Part shown: positions 41,168 through 49,738 of the stretch, one piece after another
Numbering within the stretch: the stretch's first letter is position 1
Layout of the letters: every line of letters begins with the position of its first letter
NCBI GenBank assembly: GCA_031430595.1
Contig: JANPBU010000030.1
Span: 157,910 to 221,909 of the forward strand
DNA from: JANNBN01 sp031430595
GTDB lineage: Bacteria > Actinomycetota > Acidimicrobiia > Acidimicrobiales > JANYDT01
Direction: 5' to 3'
DNA: 64,000 nt
Notes under the pieces: generated by a model
Told to the model about the DNA's origin: nothing
Seen by the model: the letters and a program-made list of their open reading frames with translations, nothing else
The model's database searches: none
Translations under genes and position numbers: made by a program

Positions 41168-41560
41168 CTAGAAAAACATGTCTTTCATGTTGACCTGATC
41201 GGGCACCGGGTCGCGACGTAGACGGTAAGCGGCAATGATCGCGCCGGGGGGCCCAGCCAGCGTCAATGCGAAAAATGGCCATGACCACTTCATGGGTTTT
41301 CGAATATCGAAAGCCATCACGGCAAACGCTGCGGCAAAGATGCCGTGAAAATAAGCGATGATGCGTAACGTTACATAGTTTGAATTCGACAGGTCATCGA
41401 GCACATATTTACGAAACATGGGTACCAACAGGGCTGTGTAACTGACAGTTTCCACCACGGCCATCCACTTCGTAACCTTGACCTTGCGAAGCAATCGGTT
41501 TCGCGGGTCGAGTTCGGTGAGGTACTCACCTACTTCGGGGGTGTCGTGAAGGGCGCTCAT
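41168..41560 (-). CDS. DUF3817-like membrane protein
   Basis: 130 residues with a cytoplasmic N-terminus and three spans: KWMAVVETVSYTALLVPMFRKYVLDD, IIAYFHGIFAAAFAVMAF and WSWPFFALTLAGPPGAIIAAYRLRR. This matches the DUF3817 layout (E..SY.LL, HG..F). Function unknown; common in Actinobacteria. It is convergent with the VOC gene (12 bp) and divergent from ilvD (59 bp). Confidence 0.75.
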   Translation of the reverse strand: MSALHDTPEVGEYLTELDPRNRLLRKVKVTKWMAVVETVSYTALLVPMFRKYVLDDLSNSNYVTLRIIAYFHGIFAAAFAVMAFDIRKPMKWSWPFFALTLAGPPGAIIAAYRLRRDPVPDQVNMKDMFF

Positions 41561-41619
41561 TTCGTACTCGTGTACATAAGGTTTCCAGTCTCGCGCCTGG
41601 TTCAGCCTACGATTTCATT

Positions 41620-43311
41620 ATGGCTACAAATCCAGGAAAGATCCGCAGCACCGATGTGACCGAAGGCCCGAAGAAGGCCCCAGCCCGTGCCATGTTGCGG
41701 GCCGTCGGAATGACCGACGACGATTGGGATAAACCGCAGGTTGGTGTGGCCTCATCGTGGAACGAAGTAACCCCCTGCAATCTTCCCCTCAACCGGTTAG
41801 CGAAGCGAGCTAAAGAGGGTGTGCGAGCCGCGGGGGGTTTCCCGTTCGAGTTCGTAACGATTGCGGTCTCCGATGGCATCTCGATGGGTCACGAGGGAAT
41901 GCGGGCGTCGCTCGTTTCTCGCGAGGTCATAGCTGACTCAGTCGAAACTGTTATGCACGCTGAACGCTTTGATGCATTGGCCACGTTTGCTGGTTGCGAC
42001 AAGAGTCTTCCCGGAATGTTGATGGCTGCGGCCCGGCTTAACCTGCCGAGTATCTTTTTGTACGGTGGAACCATCCTTCCGGGGCGCGGCGCCCACGGCG
42101 AAGCACTCGATATCACGAGTGTGTTCGAAGCCGTAGGTTCGCATGCGGTCGGAAAACTCACCGATGCTGAACTCTCGCTTATTGAACACAATGCGTGTCC
42201 AACTGAGGGGTCGTGTGCTGGCATGTTTACGGCCAATACCATGGCGTCGATTTCTGAGGCGCTCGGAATGGCTCTTCCTGGCAGCGCAACACCACCAGCG
42301 GTTGACCGTCGCCGCGACGACCTCGCCTTTGATTCAGGTGTCGCTGTCATGAACTTGGTCAATAAGAACATTCGGGCCCGCCAAATTCTGACGATGGAAG
42401 CGTTTGAAAACGCGATTGCGCTCACCCTTGCGCTTGGTGGTTCAACAAACGCAGTGCTGCACCTTCTCGCCATCGCCCATGAGGCACGGGTTGATCTCAC
42501 ACTTGCTGACTTCAACCGAGTGGGGGCTCGGGTACCTCACATCGCCGACACCAAGCCTGGTGGCACGTACCACATGACCGATATTGATGCGATCGGCGGC
42601 ATCCCTGTCGTCTTGAAGCATCTGCTCGATGCTGGCATTTTGCACGGTGATTGTATGACCGTCACCGGCAAAACAATGGGCGAAAATCTTGAAGCGATGA
42701 ACCCACCAGCACCTGATGGCAAAGTTATTCATACGCTCAGCGACCCCATCCATGTCGATGCCGGAATCGTTGTTCTGCACGGTTCGTTAGCGCCGAAGGG
42801 AAGCGTGGTGAAGGTTGCGGGCCTCACCAAAGAACAGCTGCAGTTTGAAGGCCCCGCCCGGGTGTTCGAGGGTGAAGACTCGGCTATGGACGCCATCCTC
42901 GGCAACCAAATTGAACCAGGCTCGGTCGTCGTCATTCGCTATGAGGGCCCGAAGGGTGGGCCCGGTATGCGCGAAATGCTGGCCATCACCGGTGCCATGA
43001 AGGGTGCGGGCCTGGGCAGCAATTGTGCGCTCATTACCGATGGCCGGTTCTCTGGCGGAACCTGGGGTTTCTGTATCGGCCATGTTGCGCCCGAAGCCGT
43101 CGACGGCGGCCCGATTGCGTTCCTTCGTGACGGCGACCGAATCCGCGTTGATGTTCCGACTCGATCACTCGATGTTCTCGTCGACGCGGCCGAACTTGAA
43201 TTGCGTCGGGCCGACTGGAAGCTACCTGAGCCCCGATACACAACCGGAGTTTTGGCTAAGTACGCGAAGTTAGTTCAGGGAGCAGAAATGGGAGCAGTGA
43301 CGCTTCCCTAG
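41620..43311 (+). CDS. ilvD: Dihydroxy-acid dehydratase IlvD
   Basis: 563 residues, normal length. It dehydrates dihydroxy-isovalerate and dihydroxy-methylvalerate in valine, leucine and isoleucine synthesis. Fe-S and active-site features are visible: N-terminal VGVASSWNEVTPCNLPL (Cys), SMGHEGMRASLVSREVIADSVE, FAGCDKSLPGMLMAAARLN (Cys), HNACPTEGSCAGMFTANTM (Cys) and C-terminal GRFSGGTWGFCIGHVAPEA. The start ATG 41620 gives the usual N-terminus. It stands alone, divergent from DUF3817. Confidence 0.96.
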   Translation: MATNPGKIRSTDVTEGPKKAPARAMLRAVGMTDDDWDKPQVGVASSWNEVTPCNLPLNRLAKRAKEGVRAAGGFPFEFVTIAVSDGISMGHEGMRASLVSREVIADSVETVMHAERFDALATFAGCDKSLPGMLMAAARLNLPSIFLYGGTILPGRGAHGEALDITSVFEAVGSHAVGKLTDAELSLIEHNACPTEGSCAGMFTANTMASISEALGMALPGSATPPAVDRRRDDLAFDSGVAVMNLVNKNIRARQILTMEAFENAIALTLALGGSTNAVLHLLAIAHEARVDLTLADFNRVGARVPHIADTKPGGTYHMTDIDAIGGIPVVLKHLLDAGILHGDCMTVTGKTMGENLEAMNPPAPDGKVIHTLSDPIHVDAGIVVLHGSLAPKGSVVKVAGLTKEQLQFEGPARVFEGEDSAMDAILGNQIEPGSVVVIRYEGPKGGPGMREMLAITGAMKGAGLGSNCALITDGRFSGGTWGFCIGHVAPEAVDGGPIAFLRDGDRIRVDVPTRSLDVLVDAAELELRRADWKLPEPRYTTGVLAKYAKLVQGAEMGAVTLP

Positions 43312-43338
43312 CGCTTGCTTACTTCGTAGGCTTGCTTG

Positions 43339-43773
43339 CTATTGGCGAGCAATGGGCAGGGCATGACGCAGGGCCGCGTGCAATCGATCGGCGCTGGCCC
43401 TTCGGAGGTGTGACGCAATTCGATGAATAGCCCCATCATCAGTAAGCACGCTGAGGTCGTATGTGAATCGACTCGACTTCAGCATCGAAATATTCGTGAT
43501 GCGGGCGCAGTCAATTGATTCGTCGATATGTCCGGTAGTGCTGATCGCCGACGGGCTGATTCGGACCCCAGCCATCATTCGCGTTGCGCAAAGTAGGCAC
43601 CAAGCGAAGGCCCCAGCGAGTGAGAACAGCCCAAATGTTGCGTTGTTTCGTGTCAGCTGCCAGATGGCGGTGGCGAATGACGCTAAGGCGATTGCACCAA
43701 ACAGCGATGCCGTAATCGGCCGAGATGCCAGATGTGCTGGTTCCGTTGTTTGACCGGCAGTCTGAAGATCCAC
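43339..43773 (-). CDS. Small membrane protein with a PH-like C-domain, unknown
   Basis: 144 residues. Two spans (about residues 22-45 and 48-70) precede a soluble part VRISPSAISTTGHIDESIDCARITNISMLKSSRFTYDLSVLTDDGAIHRIASHLRRASADRLHAALRHALPIARQ, whose strand pattern resembles bacterial PH (bPH2-like) domains. No specific family could be assigned. It is convergent with ilvD and lies 32 bp after the SCO1664-like gene on the same strand. Confidence 0.55.
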   Translation of the reverse strand: MDLQTAGQTTEPAHLASRPITASLFGAIALASFATAIWQLTRNNATFGLFSLAGAFAWCLLCATRMMAGVRISPSAISTTGHIDESIDCARITNISMLKSSRFTYDLSVLTDDGAIHRIASHLRRASADRLHAALRHALPIARQ

Positions 43774-43805
43774 GCCCCTACCATCGGCAGACGGGTCGCC
43801 GGGGT

Positions 43806-44711
43806 TTAGACGAGGGGCCAGGGATACGCGTGGTCCGACCTGGGCGCGGGAAGCTCATCGTGTTCAAGCAGGCGGTAAGCCCGTGTTTTCATGGCGTCAA
43901 GTTCGTCAGGCAGCAAAAGACCCGAGATAACCCCTAGGTCATCGGGTGTTGCTTCGGCTAGGCGTTTCAGGTCAGCTGTCAAGTGAGGCAGAAGGGTTTC
44001 ACCAGCAAAATCCCAGATAACGGTTCGCAATTTTGGCTCAACATTGAAACACAATCCGTTGTCGATACCCCAGAGATGCCCTTGTGAATCAACGAGAACG
44101 TGGCCACCTTTTCGATCGGCATTATTTGCAATGACGTCGAACACTGCCATCGTTCGAAGCTGATCATGGAATGTTTCGTCTTCGAGGAACGTGAAGTAGT
44201 GCTTTGCGAAATCGGCCTCGATGAAGAGCTGAACCGAGCCAAGCCCGTAGTCGGCGTCACGCAAAATGGTCGGTGGAACCACGCTCCATCCGAGCCACAG
44301 TGACAGCTCGTAGGCTGCTGCTTCGCGACGGTACAGCCCACTCGGAAAATCCCAAAGGGGTCGCTCGCCGCGATGCGGCTTGTAGATCGCACGCACTGCG
44401 CCGGGTGGAAGCACTGGCAAACCAGATGGGCCTTCCCCCTGACTCTCGTCGTCGTCCTCATCGTTGCCGTCGTCGTCAGATTCTTCATCGAACTCGTCGA
44501 ATCCCTCTTTGTCGTCAACATTTACGGCTGCGTCAGCGGCGCGATTGGCAGCGTCATCGACTGGTGCAAGGCCCTGGCCAATGGTCACCAAAAAGGTTGC
44601 GTTGGAACTCCAGGGCATGCGTCCTTCGACTCGAAAGCCAGCAGTACGCAGCATCTCGACAACGTCGAGAGCGACATCGTTTGTCTGCGAATCAGTCACT
44701 CGCGGAGGCAC
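43806..44711 (-). CDS. SCO1664-family kinase-like protein
   Basis: 301 residues, similar to the PI3/4-kinase-like SCO1664 family of Actinobacteria: AVRAIYKPHRGERPLWDFPSGLYRREAAAYELSLWLGWSVVPPTILRDADYGLGSVQLFI, the loop NNADRKGGHVLVDSQGHLWGIDNGLCF, and a C-terminus with ETLLPHLTADLKRLAE. A 34-residue acidic insert (residues 67-100, mainly Asp/Glu) splits the N-terminal domain. It is the last gene of a trio with DUF3090 and an MSMEG_4193-type phosphatase, the order known from streptomycetes and mycobacteria. Biochemical role unknown. Confidence 0.88.
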   Translation of the reverse strand: MPPRVTDSQTNDVALDVVEMLRTAGFRVEGRMPWSSNATFLVTIGQGLAPVDDAANRAADAAVNVDDKEGFDEFDEESDDDGNDEDDDESQGEGPSGLPVLPPGAVRAIYKPHRGERPLWDFPSGLYRREAAAYELSLWLGWSVVPPTILRDADYGLGSVQLFIEADFAKHYFTFLEDETFHDQLRTMAVFDVIANNADRKGGHVLVDSQGHLWGIDNGLCFNVEPKLRTVIWDFAGETLLPHLTADLKRLAEATPDDLGVISGLLLPDELDAMKTRAYRLLEHDELPAPRSDHAYPWPLV

Positions 44712-44744
44712 CCATCATCACCGAAGAAACCACGAGAAAACGAT

Positions 44745-45212
44745 CTAGTTAAAGCACGGGCAGGTATAGCCCAGCGTGTCGATCGGAGACGAGCACAGTG
44801 AACAACTAGGACGGCCAGCTGCAACTAATTGTGCGCCATGGTCAATGAATGCGCGAGCCTGGGCCCGGGTAAGCGTGAATCGTGCCGAAGCACCGTCATC
44901 TTGGGACTGTTCTTCCAAAATCACAATGATGCGGTCTTGCGGTGCTTCGTATCCGAGAGCTATAGAACCAACGGTCCATTCGGTAGGGGCAGGGGCAAGC
45001 GTTCGAATCGACTCGGGTTCGATTACAGGCGGAAGGTCGCCTAGCATTGCAGAAAGCGCCGACGAGAGCGCCTCGACATGCTGCTTTTCGCATTTGAACG
45101 CCAGCGATGTTTGCTCGGCAACTACCTGAAGAGAAAACGTTCGGGCACCCGGAATACCAATCGCTTGCGGTGCAAAAACATCAACGCTCGTGAGTTCGAA
45201 CGATGCACTCAT
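44745..45212 (-). CDS. DUF3090-family protein
   Basis: 155 residues. It begins SFELTSVDVFAPQAIGIPGARTFSLQVVAEQTSLAFKCEKQHVEALSSALSAML, followed by RIIVILEEQ and the ARFTLTRAQARAFIDHGAQLVAAGRPSCSLCSSPIDTLGYTCPCFN tail. The CxxC...C ending resembles the zinc-ribbon end of DUF3090, but the usual His of GHxCPR is Tyr and the protein seems shorter than the members I know. It overlaps the phosphatase gene by 4 bp and lies 33 bp before the SCO1664-like gene. Function unknown. Confidence 0.82.
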   Translation of the reverse strand: MSASFELTSVDVFAPQAIGIPGARTFSLQVVAEQTSLAFKCEKQHVEALSSALSAMLGDLPPVIEPESIRTLAPAPTEWTVGSIALGYEAPQDRIIVILEEQSQDDGASARFTLTRAQARAFIDHGAQLVAAGRPSCSLCSSPIDTLGYTCPCFN

Positions 45213-45856
45213 GAGGGCCTCAACGTTCCTAAGTTTCCGGTGTCGTTCACCGTTAAGACGTTAGGGCCGGTGGCACCATACGTAATAGCGGTGACTGAGC
45301 AAGTCGAAATGGTTATCCGCTGGAAAAGGTCGAGATGGGTGCCCATGGCGTCGGCAACTGCGGCCTTAATGGGGTCGGCATGGCTAAATATCGCAATGGT
45401 TTGTCCGACATGTTTGGCCCTGATATCGCCAAGCGTTGATACAAAGCGCGCTTGCATTTCGCTGAATGATTCGCCACCGGGGAAACGAAACCCACTTGGG
45501 TAGCGCTGCACGGTGGCCCATTCAGGAAGTTTGTACAGGTCGGCAAGATTTCGGCCCGTCCATTCACCGAATTCGCATTCGAGTAAACCCCGGTCGACCT
45601 TGACGGCCATCTTGAGGTGCTTTGCCAACGGGATCGCCGTTTCACGTGCTCGTTCGAGCGGCGATGCGTAAATCACATCGATCTTCTTCAGAGACGCAAG
45701 CCGTTCAGCAACCGCTTGGGCTTCACCCTGTCCGACATCTGAGAGGTGCAAGCCCTTGGCCCGACCGGGAAGCACTTTTCCGGTAGTTGGGGTGCGACCG
45801 TGTCGTACGAGCAGCATCAAGGTGCTGCTTGGAGGGGCTGTTTTAGCTTTCGCCAT
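45209..45856 (-). CDS. Histidine phosphatase (MSMEG_4193 family)
   Basis: 215 residues from ATG 45856 (MAKAKTAPPSS). The RHG motif LLVRHGRTPTTG contains the phospho-accepting His; GLLECEFGEWTGR and FSHADPIKAAVAD provide the rest of the active site. MSMEG_4193-type phosphatases occur in the conserved trio with SCO1664 and DUF3090. ATG 45883 in frame is an alternative start that would add nine residues. Role unknown; the trio is often near mshC in other actinobacteria, but that gene is not here. Confidence 0.85.
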   Translation of the reverse strand: MAKAKTAPPSSTLMLLVRHGRTPTTGKVLPGRAKGLHLSDVGQGEAQAVAERLASLKKIDVIYASPLERARETAIPLAKHLKMAVKVDRGLLECEFGEWTGRNLADLYKLPEWATVQRYPSGFRFPGGESFSEMQARFVSTLGDIRAKHVGQTIAIFSHADPIKAAVADAMGTHLDLFQRITISTCSVTAITYGATGPNVLTVNDTGNLGTLRPS

Positions 45857-45928
45857 ACAAAATAAATTACTCCAAGTGAGCAACTACTTCGAAATGGGTG
45901 ACGTCTGAGGTCTGACAGGCTGTGGCCA

Positions 45929-46606
45929 GTGAATTTGCTTGAAGTACTCGATGCTGAAATCGCACGGTGTGACCAATGTCCGCGCTTAGTCGCATGGCGT
46001 GAACAAGTCGCGATCGAAAAGCGAGCTGCGTACCGCAACGAGCCGTACTGGGGAAGAGGGGTACCCGGTTTTGGCGACCACCTAGCCGGGGTTTTGGTGG
46101 TCGGTCTCGCTCCAGCTGCCCACGGGGCCAATCGAACCGGTCGAGTGTTTACCGGCGACCGATCGGGCGACTGGCTGTTCCGGTCGTTGCATCGTGCAGG
46201 GTTAGCTAATCAACCAACCAGTGTGTCGATCGATGATGGCCTTGAAATGGTCGGATGTCGAGTGATTGCCGCTGTTCGATGCGCCCCGCCCGGAAACAGC
46301 CCAACCCCTGAAGAACGCTCAACCTGTTCGCCATTTCTGCTTCGAGAACTCGAAGCGCTCACTCGGCTGAGGGTCATTGTGGTGCTCGGAGGATTCGCGT
46401 ATCAAGCGATCTGTCAAGAACTCGGGGTTCGTCGTCGGCCGAAGTTTGGGCATGGGGTTGAAGTTCCGGCCGAGTTGCCGAATGGGTCGGCGGTTACGTT
46501 GGTGTGCTCGTACCATCCAAGCCAGCAGAACACCTTTACGGGTGTGTTGACTGAGCCAATGCTTGATGCTGTGACCAAACGCGCTGCAGAGTTAGCCCAA
46601 GCGTGA
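45929..46606 (+). CDS. Type-5 uracil-DNA glycosylase (UdgB-like)
   Basis: 225 residues from GTG 45929. It has an Fe-S cluster type: CDQCP at about residues 14-18 and later Cys residues in VGCRVIAAVRCAPPGNSPTPEERSTC. Motif A is GLAPAAHGANRTGRVFTGDRSGDW, and motif B is SYHPSQQNTFTG. Type-5 UDGs use His or Ala in motif A where other classes have Asp or Asn (here AHGAN). It removes uracil and some hypoxanthine from DNA. It faces away from the phosphatase gene. Confidence 0.9.
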   Translation: MNLLEVLDAEIARCDQCPRLVAWREQVAIEKRAAYRNEPYWGRGVPGFGDHLAGVLVVGLAPAAHGANRTGRVFTGDRSGDWLFRSLHRAGLANQPTSVSIDDGLEMVGCRVIAAVRCAPPGNSPTPEERSTCSPFLLRELEALTRLRVIVVLGGFAYQAICQELGVRRRPKFGHGVEVPAELPNGSAVTLVCSYHPSQQNTFTGVLTEPMLDAVTKRAAELAQA

Positions 46607-46625
46607 CAACAGTCTCGTCGGTCTT

Positions 46626-46643
46626 ACTGGGTTCTTACCCGGT
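46626..46643 (+). terminator. Hairpin after the uracil-DNA glycosylase gene
   Basis: A 7-bp stem with one G-T pair, ACTGGGT and ACCCGGT, around a 4-nt TCTT loop, 20 bp past the stop. There is no clear T-run. It sits between this gene and htrA. Confidence 0.35.
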
Positions 46644-46705
46644 GCTCATCGAACTCTCACTGCTGGTGTGATGAGCTGTTCACCCTCACCCATACGGAGG
46701 TCAGT

Positions 46706-48220
46706 ATGTCGAGCGATTTTTCTGAATCGAATTCAAGCGAACCCATTTCGGACGCACCTATTTCGGACGCACCTATTTCGGATCACGACCGGTGGCGACC
46801 CCTCGCTCAGCAGGGCGCGCCCTTGACGAATTCCATCGAGCATTTTATGGCGCCCGATCCAGTGATCAGCGTGAATCCGCTCATTGTTCCTGAACTCAAA
46901 GAAGTGGCGCAGCTCGAAGGAGTATTGATTGATCAGCCCGTGCCGGACGAGACATTCGTGCCACCGCTGCCAACGACAGATATTTTTGTCCCGCCTGCGG
47001 TAACTGTTTCCCCCACCCCTTCGTCGACGTGGGGAACCGTCGCGCCTTCGATTCCGTCGAATGCAAGTCTGGGTGCAAGTAGACCCGAACCGAAACGATC
47101 GTGGGCCAAGCCAGCTTTGGTCGGCGGTCTTATTGGGTCGTTGCTAAGTGGTGCTGTTTCAGTCGGTGCCGTATTGGCAACCCGTTCCAAAGATCCGCAA
47201 ACTGTGAGCCAGACGAAGGTTCCAGCAATTGCTGCTTCCAAGAGTCTCGCCATACCGAACGCCTCGTCACCAGCGGTGTTTTCTGAAGAAACGAATTCGC
47301 TTAAAGCCGCATTCCGTGCGGTTGCGCCGTCAGTAGTGTCGATTCAAACAAGGGGTCTTGTTCCAGGCCGGTTCAGTGGGGTCGAGCCCTCCGAGGGGGC
47401 AGGTTCTGGGGTTATCTTGAGCGAAGATGGTTTGGTACTTACGAATGCGCACGTGATCGAACAAGCCACATCAATCAAGGTCACCCTTGCCGATCGAAGC
47501 GTTCGTGACGCAACTCTGGTTGGGTTCGACACCACGAACGACATTGCGTTGGTTCGAATCACCAACGCGAAGGGTCTTCCCGCGGCAACGCTTGGTCAGT
47601 CGGGAAACATTGAGGTTGGTGACCAGGTCGTCGCAATCGGAAACGCGCTCGCACTTGAGGGTGGACCAACAGTGACCACAGGAATTGTGTCGGCACTTGA
47701 CCGTGACATCAGCGACGAGTCAACGACCCTACGCGGGCTTATTCAAACTGATGCCGCTATTAACCCAGGCAACTCCGGTGGGCCGCTGGTGAATATTGCG
47801 GGTGAAGTTGTTGGTATGAACACGGCGATTATCCAAAATTCGAACAGTATCGGCTTCGCCATTCCGGTTGATCGGATTCGACCCATGCTTGAAGAGTTGA
47901 AGTCGGCGAAACCCCGAACGTTTATAGGCGTCAGTACCATCACGCTTGATGAAGAAACCAGGGTTGCCTACGACATCAAAGCTACCGAGGGCGCTGTGGT
48001 TGTTGCCATCGTGAACGGCTCACCCGCCGAAAACGTTGGCTTACTTCCAGGCGATGTGATTGTTTCGTTTGATGGCAAGCCGGTAGAAGAGTCACAAACG
48101 CTCGTCGACCTTGTTCGGGCCAAAAAGCCTGATGATTCGGTCAAGATTGTTTGGAAGCGTGGGACTCTGGAAAAGACAGGAACGATCAAGCTGGGTTCAG
48201 CGCTTCGAGTCGGCAAGTAG
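46706..48220 (+). CDS. HtrA/DegP-like membrane serine protease with PDZ domain
   Basis: 504 residues from ATG 46706, preceded by ggaggtcagt. A long acidic/Pro-rich cytoplasmic N-terminus contains PISDAPISDAPISDHD repeats. One span (about 134-155) follows, then the trypsin-like domain with His in TNAHVIE, Asp in NDIALVRI and Ser in GNSGGPLV, and a PDZ domain (GVSTITLDEETRVAYD...GLLPGDVIVSFDGKPV). It is the PepD type that removes damaged exported proteins. The two-component genes next to it, convergent with a 24-bp end overlap, suggest MprAB-like control as in mycobacteria. Confidence 0.93.
   Translation: MSSDFSESNSSEPISDAPISDAPISDHDRWRPLAQQGAPLTNSIEHFMAPDPVISVNPLIVPELKEVAQLEGVLIDQPVPDETFVPPLPTTDIFVPPAVTVSPTPSSTWGTVAPSIPSNASLGASRPEPKRSWAKPALVGGLIGSLLSGAVSVGAVLATRSKDPQTVSQTKVPAIAASKSLAIPNASSPAVFSEETNSLKAAFRAVAPSVVSIQTRGLVPGRFSGVEPSEGAGSGVILSEDGLVLTNAHVIEQATSIKVTLADRSVRDATLVGFDTTNDIALVRITNAKGLPAATLGQSGNIEVGDQVVAIGNALALEGGPTVTTGIVSALDRDISDESTTLRGLIQTDAAINPGNSGGPLVNIAGEVVGMNTAIIQNSNSIGFAIPVDRIRPMLEELKSAKPRTFIGVSTITLDEETRVAYDIKATEGAVVVAIVNGSPAENVGLLPGDVIVSFDGKPVEESQTLVDLVRAKKPDDSVKIVWKRGTLEKTGTIKLGSALRVGK
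46742..46782 (+). repeat. 15-bp in-frame tandem repeat in htrA
   Basis: Three near-identical 15-bp units (CCxATTTCGGACGCA) at 46742-46756, 46757-46771 and a partial one from 46772. They encode PISDA in the cytoplasmic N-terminus and keep the frame. Confidence 0.85.
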
Positions 48221-49738
48221 TAGCGGGATTCGGACGGTTACCCTTGCACCTCCGAGTAACCCTCTGTCGACACAAACTGAGCCTCCTGCAGCTTCAGTAA
48301 GCTCACGTACGATCGCCAGCCCAAGGCCTGTCCCTGATAACGAACGGGTTCGGGCCCGGTCGGCGATCGCAAATCGTTCGAAAGCCTTCGGGATGAATTC
48401 GGGTGAGAAACCAGGACCGTCGTCGTCAATGGCAATGATGGCCCAGCGAGTCAGCGCATCAGTTGCGTCGGTGGTTGTGTCGATGTTTATGACGACTCGC
48501 TGTTCGGAAAACCGGGTGGCATTGTCAATCAGGTTCGTAAGTACACGTTCAGCATGATCGGCCCGCCAAGCAACGTTGCAAGGCTTACCAGTAACTTCGG
48601 TCAAGATCTTCCCCCGGGTACTCGGTTGTACCTGTGAGAGGCGACCAGCTACTCGCGTCGCCACGCTGAGCAACTCAATGCTGGCCGGAACACTTTCTTG
48701 TGGGGTTCGTGCCCTGGCAAGTACGAGAAGATCTTCGGCCATTCGACTTAATCGATCAACCTCGCGACTGAGTCGCTCAAGTAGCAGCTTGACGTGCTCT
48801 GGGTCGTTTGGTGAACGCGGGTCGGCAACTTCGGCAGCAGCGAGTTCCAGTTCGCCTCGTAACACGGTGAGTGGGGTTCTCAATTCGTGAGATGCATCGT
48901 CAACGAATTCGCGTTCGCGACGAACCGCGCTTTCGACTCGATCAAGCAGGTTGTTAAACGTTGCACCAAGGTGTGCGATCTCGTCATGGCGAGAGGGTAG
49001 TTCGAGGCGTCGCCTGAGGGTTGGGCCGGTGGTACTGGTGGCAATGGCTGCGGCTTCGTCGGTCATGCGTTGCACCGGTCGAAGTACTGCACCGGCGAGC
49101 AACCAGGCACCAACCGAACTAATAGATGCGAGCACGAGCCCACTCAAAATGAGCCCGGCGATCAGGTTATTTTTGGTTCGATCAAGTTCGGTGAGAGATG
49201 AACCGACCACCACCACTAAGTCGGTGTTGTTGACCCGTTTCGGCTCGGCCAACAGGCGAGCCCGGCCGCCCAGTGCTTCAAGCTCAACATCAACTCGTAA
49301 AGGTTGTGAGAGCGCTAAGCGCAGTTGGTTTGTGTTCAAAAGAACGGGTTCATCAAAGGCCTTTGTTCTGCTGAGTACGGACCACTTATTGTCAGCCGTG
49401 ATAGCGATGACTTGAGCAAAGGGTTCCATTTTGGGAAGTGTTCCGTCGGCTGAAAGTGAGACGACGATGCGGTCTACCCTGGCTCGTTGATCTCGGTCGA
49501 GCGATGATTGCAGCTTTGACGTCAAACCGATCCGCAACGCGAAGAGTGCCGCAGTAATTGCGATGGCGGCAATAACCAACACCACCATGGTGAGGCGGGT
49601 GCGTAGGGTGGTCGGCCCTCGAGCAGCAAGTCTTGCGAGGTTACTATCGCCTGCGTCGGTGCCACCATCAGTGGCAGGCTCGTGACTGGCCACGGTTGCA
49701 ACCGCTGCAACACGACCGGTGCTCATGGCGTCGTTCAC
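48197..49738 (-). CDS. Sensor histidine kinase (MprB-like)
   Basis: 513 residues from GTG 49738, which overlaps the response-regulator stop (GTGA); ATG 49726 is an alternative. Two spans (about 49-70 and 195-215) flank an extracytoplasmic sensing part. A HAMP domain (LRPVQRMTDEAAAI) leads to HisKA with phospho-His in VDDASHELRTPLTVLRGEL, and the HATPase domain has NLIDNATRFSEQ, DDGPGFS and GTGLGLAI. Partner of the adjacent OmpR-type regulator. The external domain has no recognisable ligand-binding family. Confidence 0.93.
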   Translation of the reverse strand: MNDAMSTGRVAAVATVASHEPATDGGTDAGDSNLARLAARGPTTLRTRLTMVVLVIAAIAITAALFALRIGLTSKLQSSLDRDQRARVDRIVVSLSADGTLPKMEPFAQVIAITADNKWSVLSRTKAFDEPVLLNTNQLRLALSQPLRVDVELEALGGRARLLAEPKRVNNTDLVVVVGSSLTELDRTKNNLIAGLILSGLVLASISSVGAWLLAGAVLRPVQRMTDEAAAIATSTTGPTLRRRLELPSRHDEIAHLGATFNNLLDRVESAVRREREFVDDASHELRTPLTVLRGELELAAAEVADPRSPNDPEHVKLLLERLSREVDRLSRMAEDLLVLARARTPQESVPASIELLSVATRVAGRLSQVQPSTRGKILTEVTGKPCNVAWRADHAERVLTNLIDNATRFSEQRVVINIDTTTDATDALTRWAIIAIDDDGPGFSPEFIPKAFERFAIADRARTRSLSGTGLGLAIVRELTEAAGGSVCVDRGLLGGARVTVRIPLLLADSKR

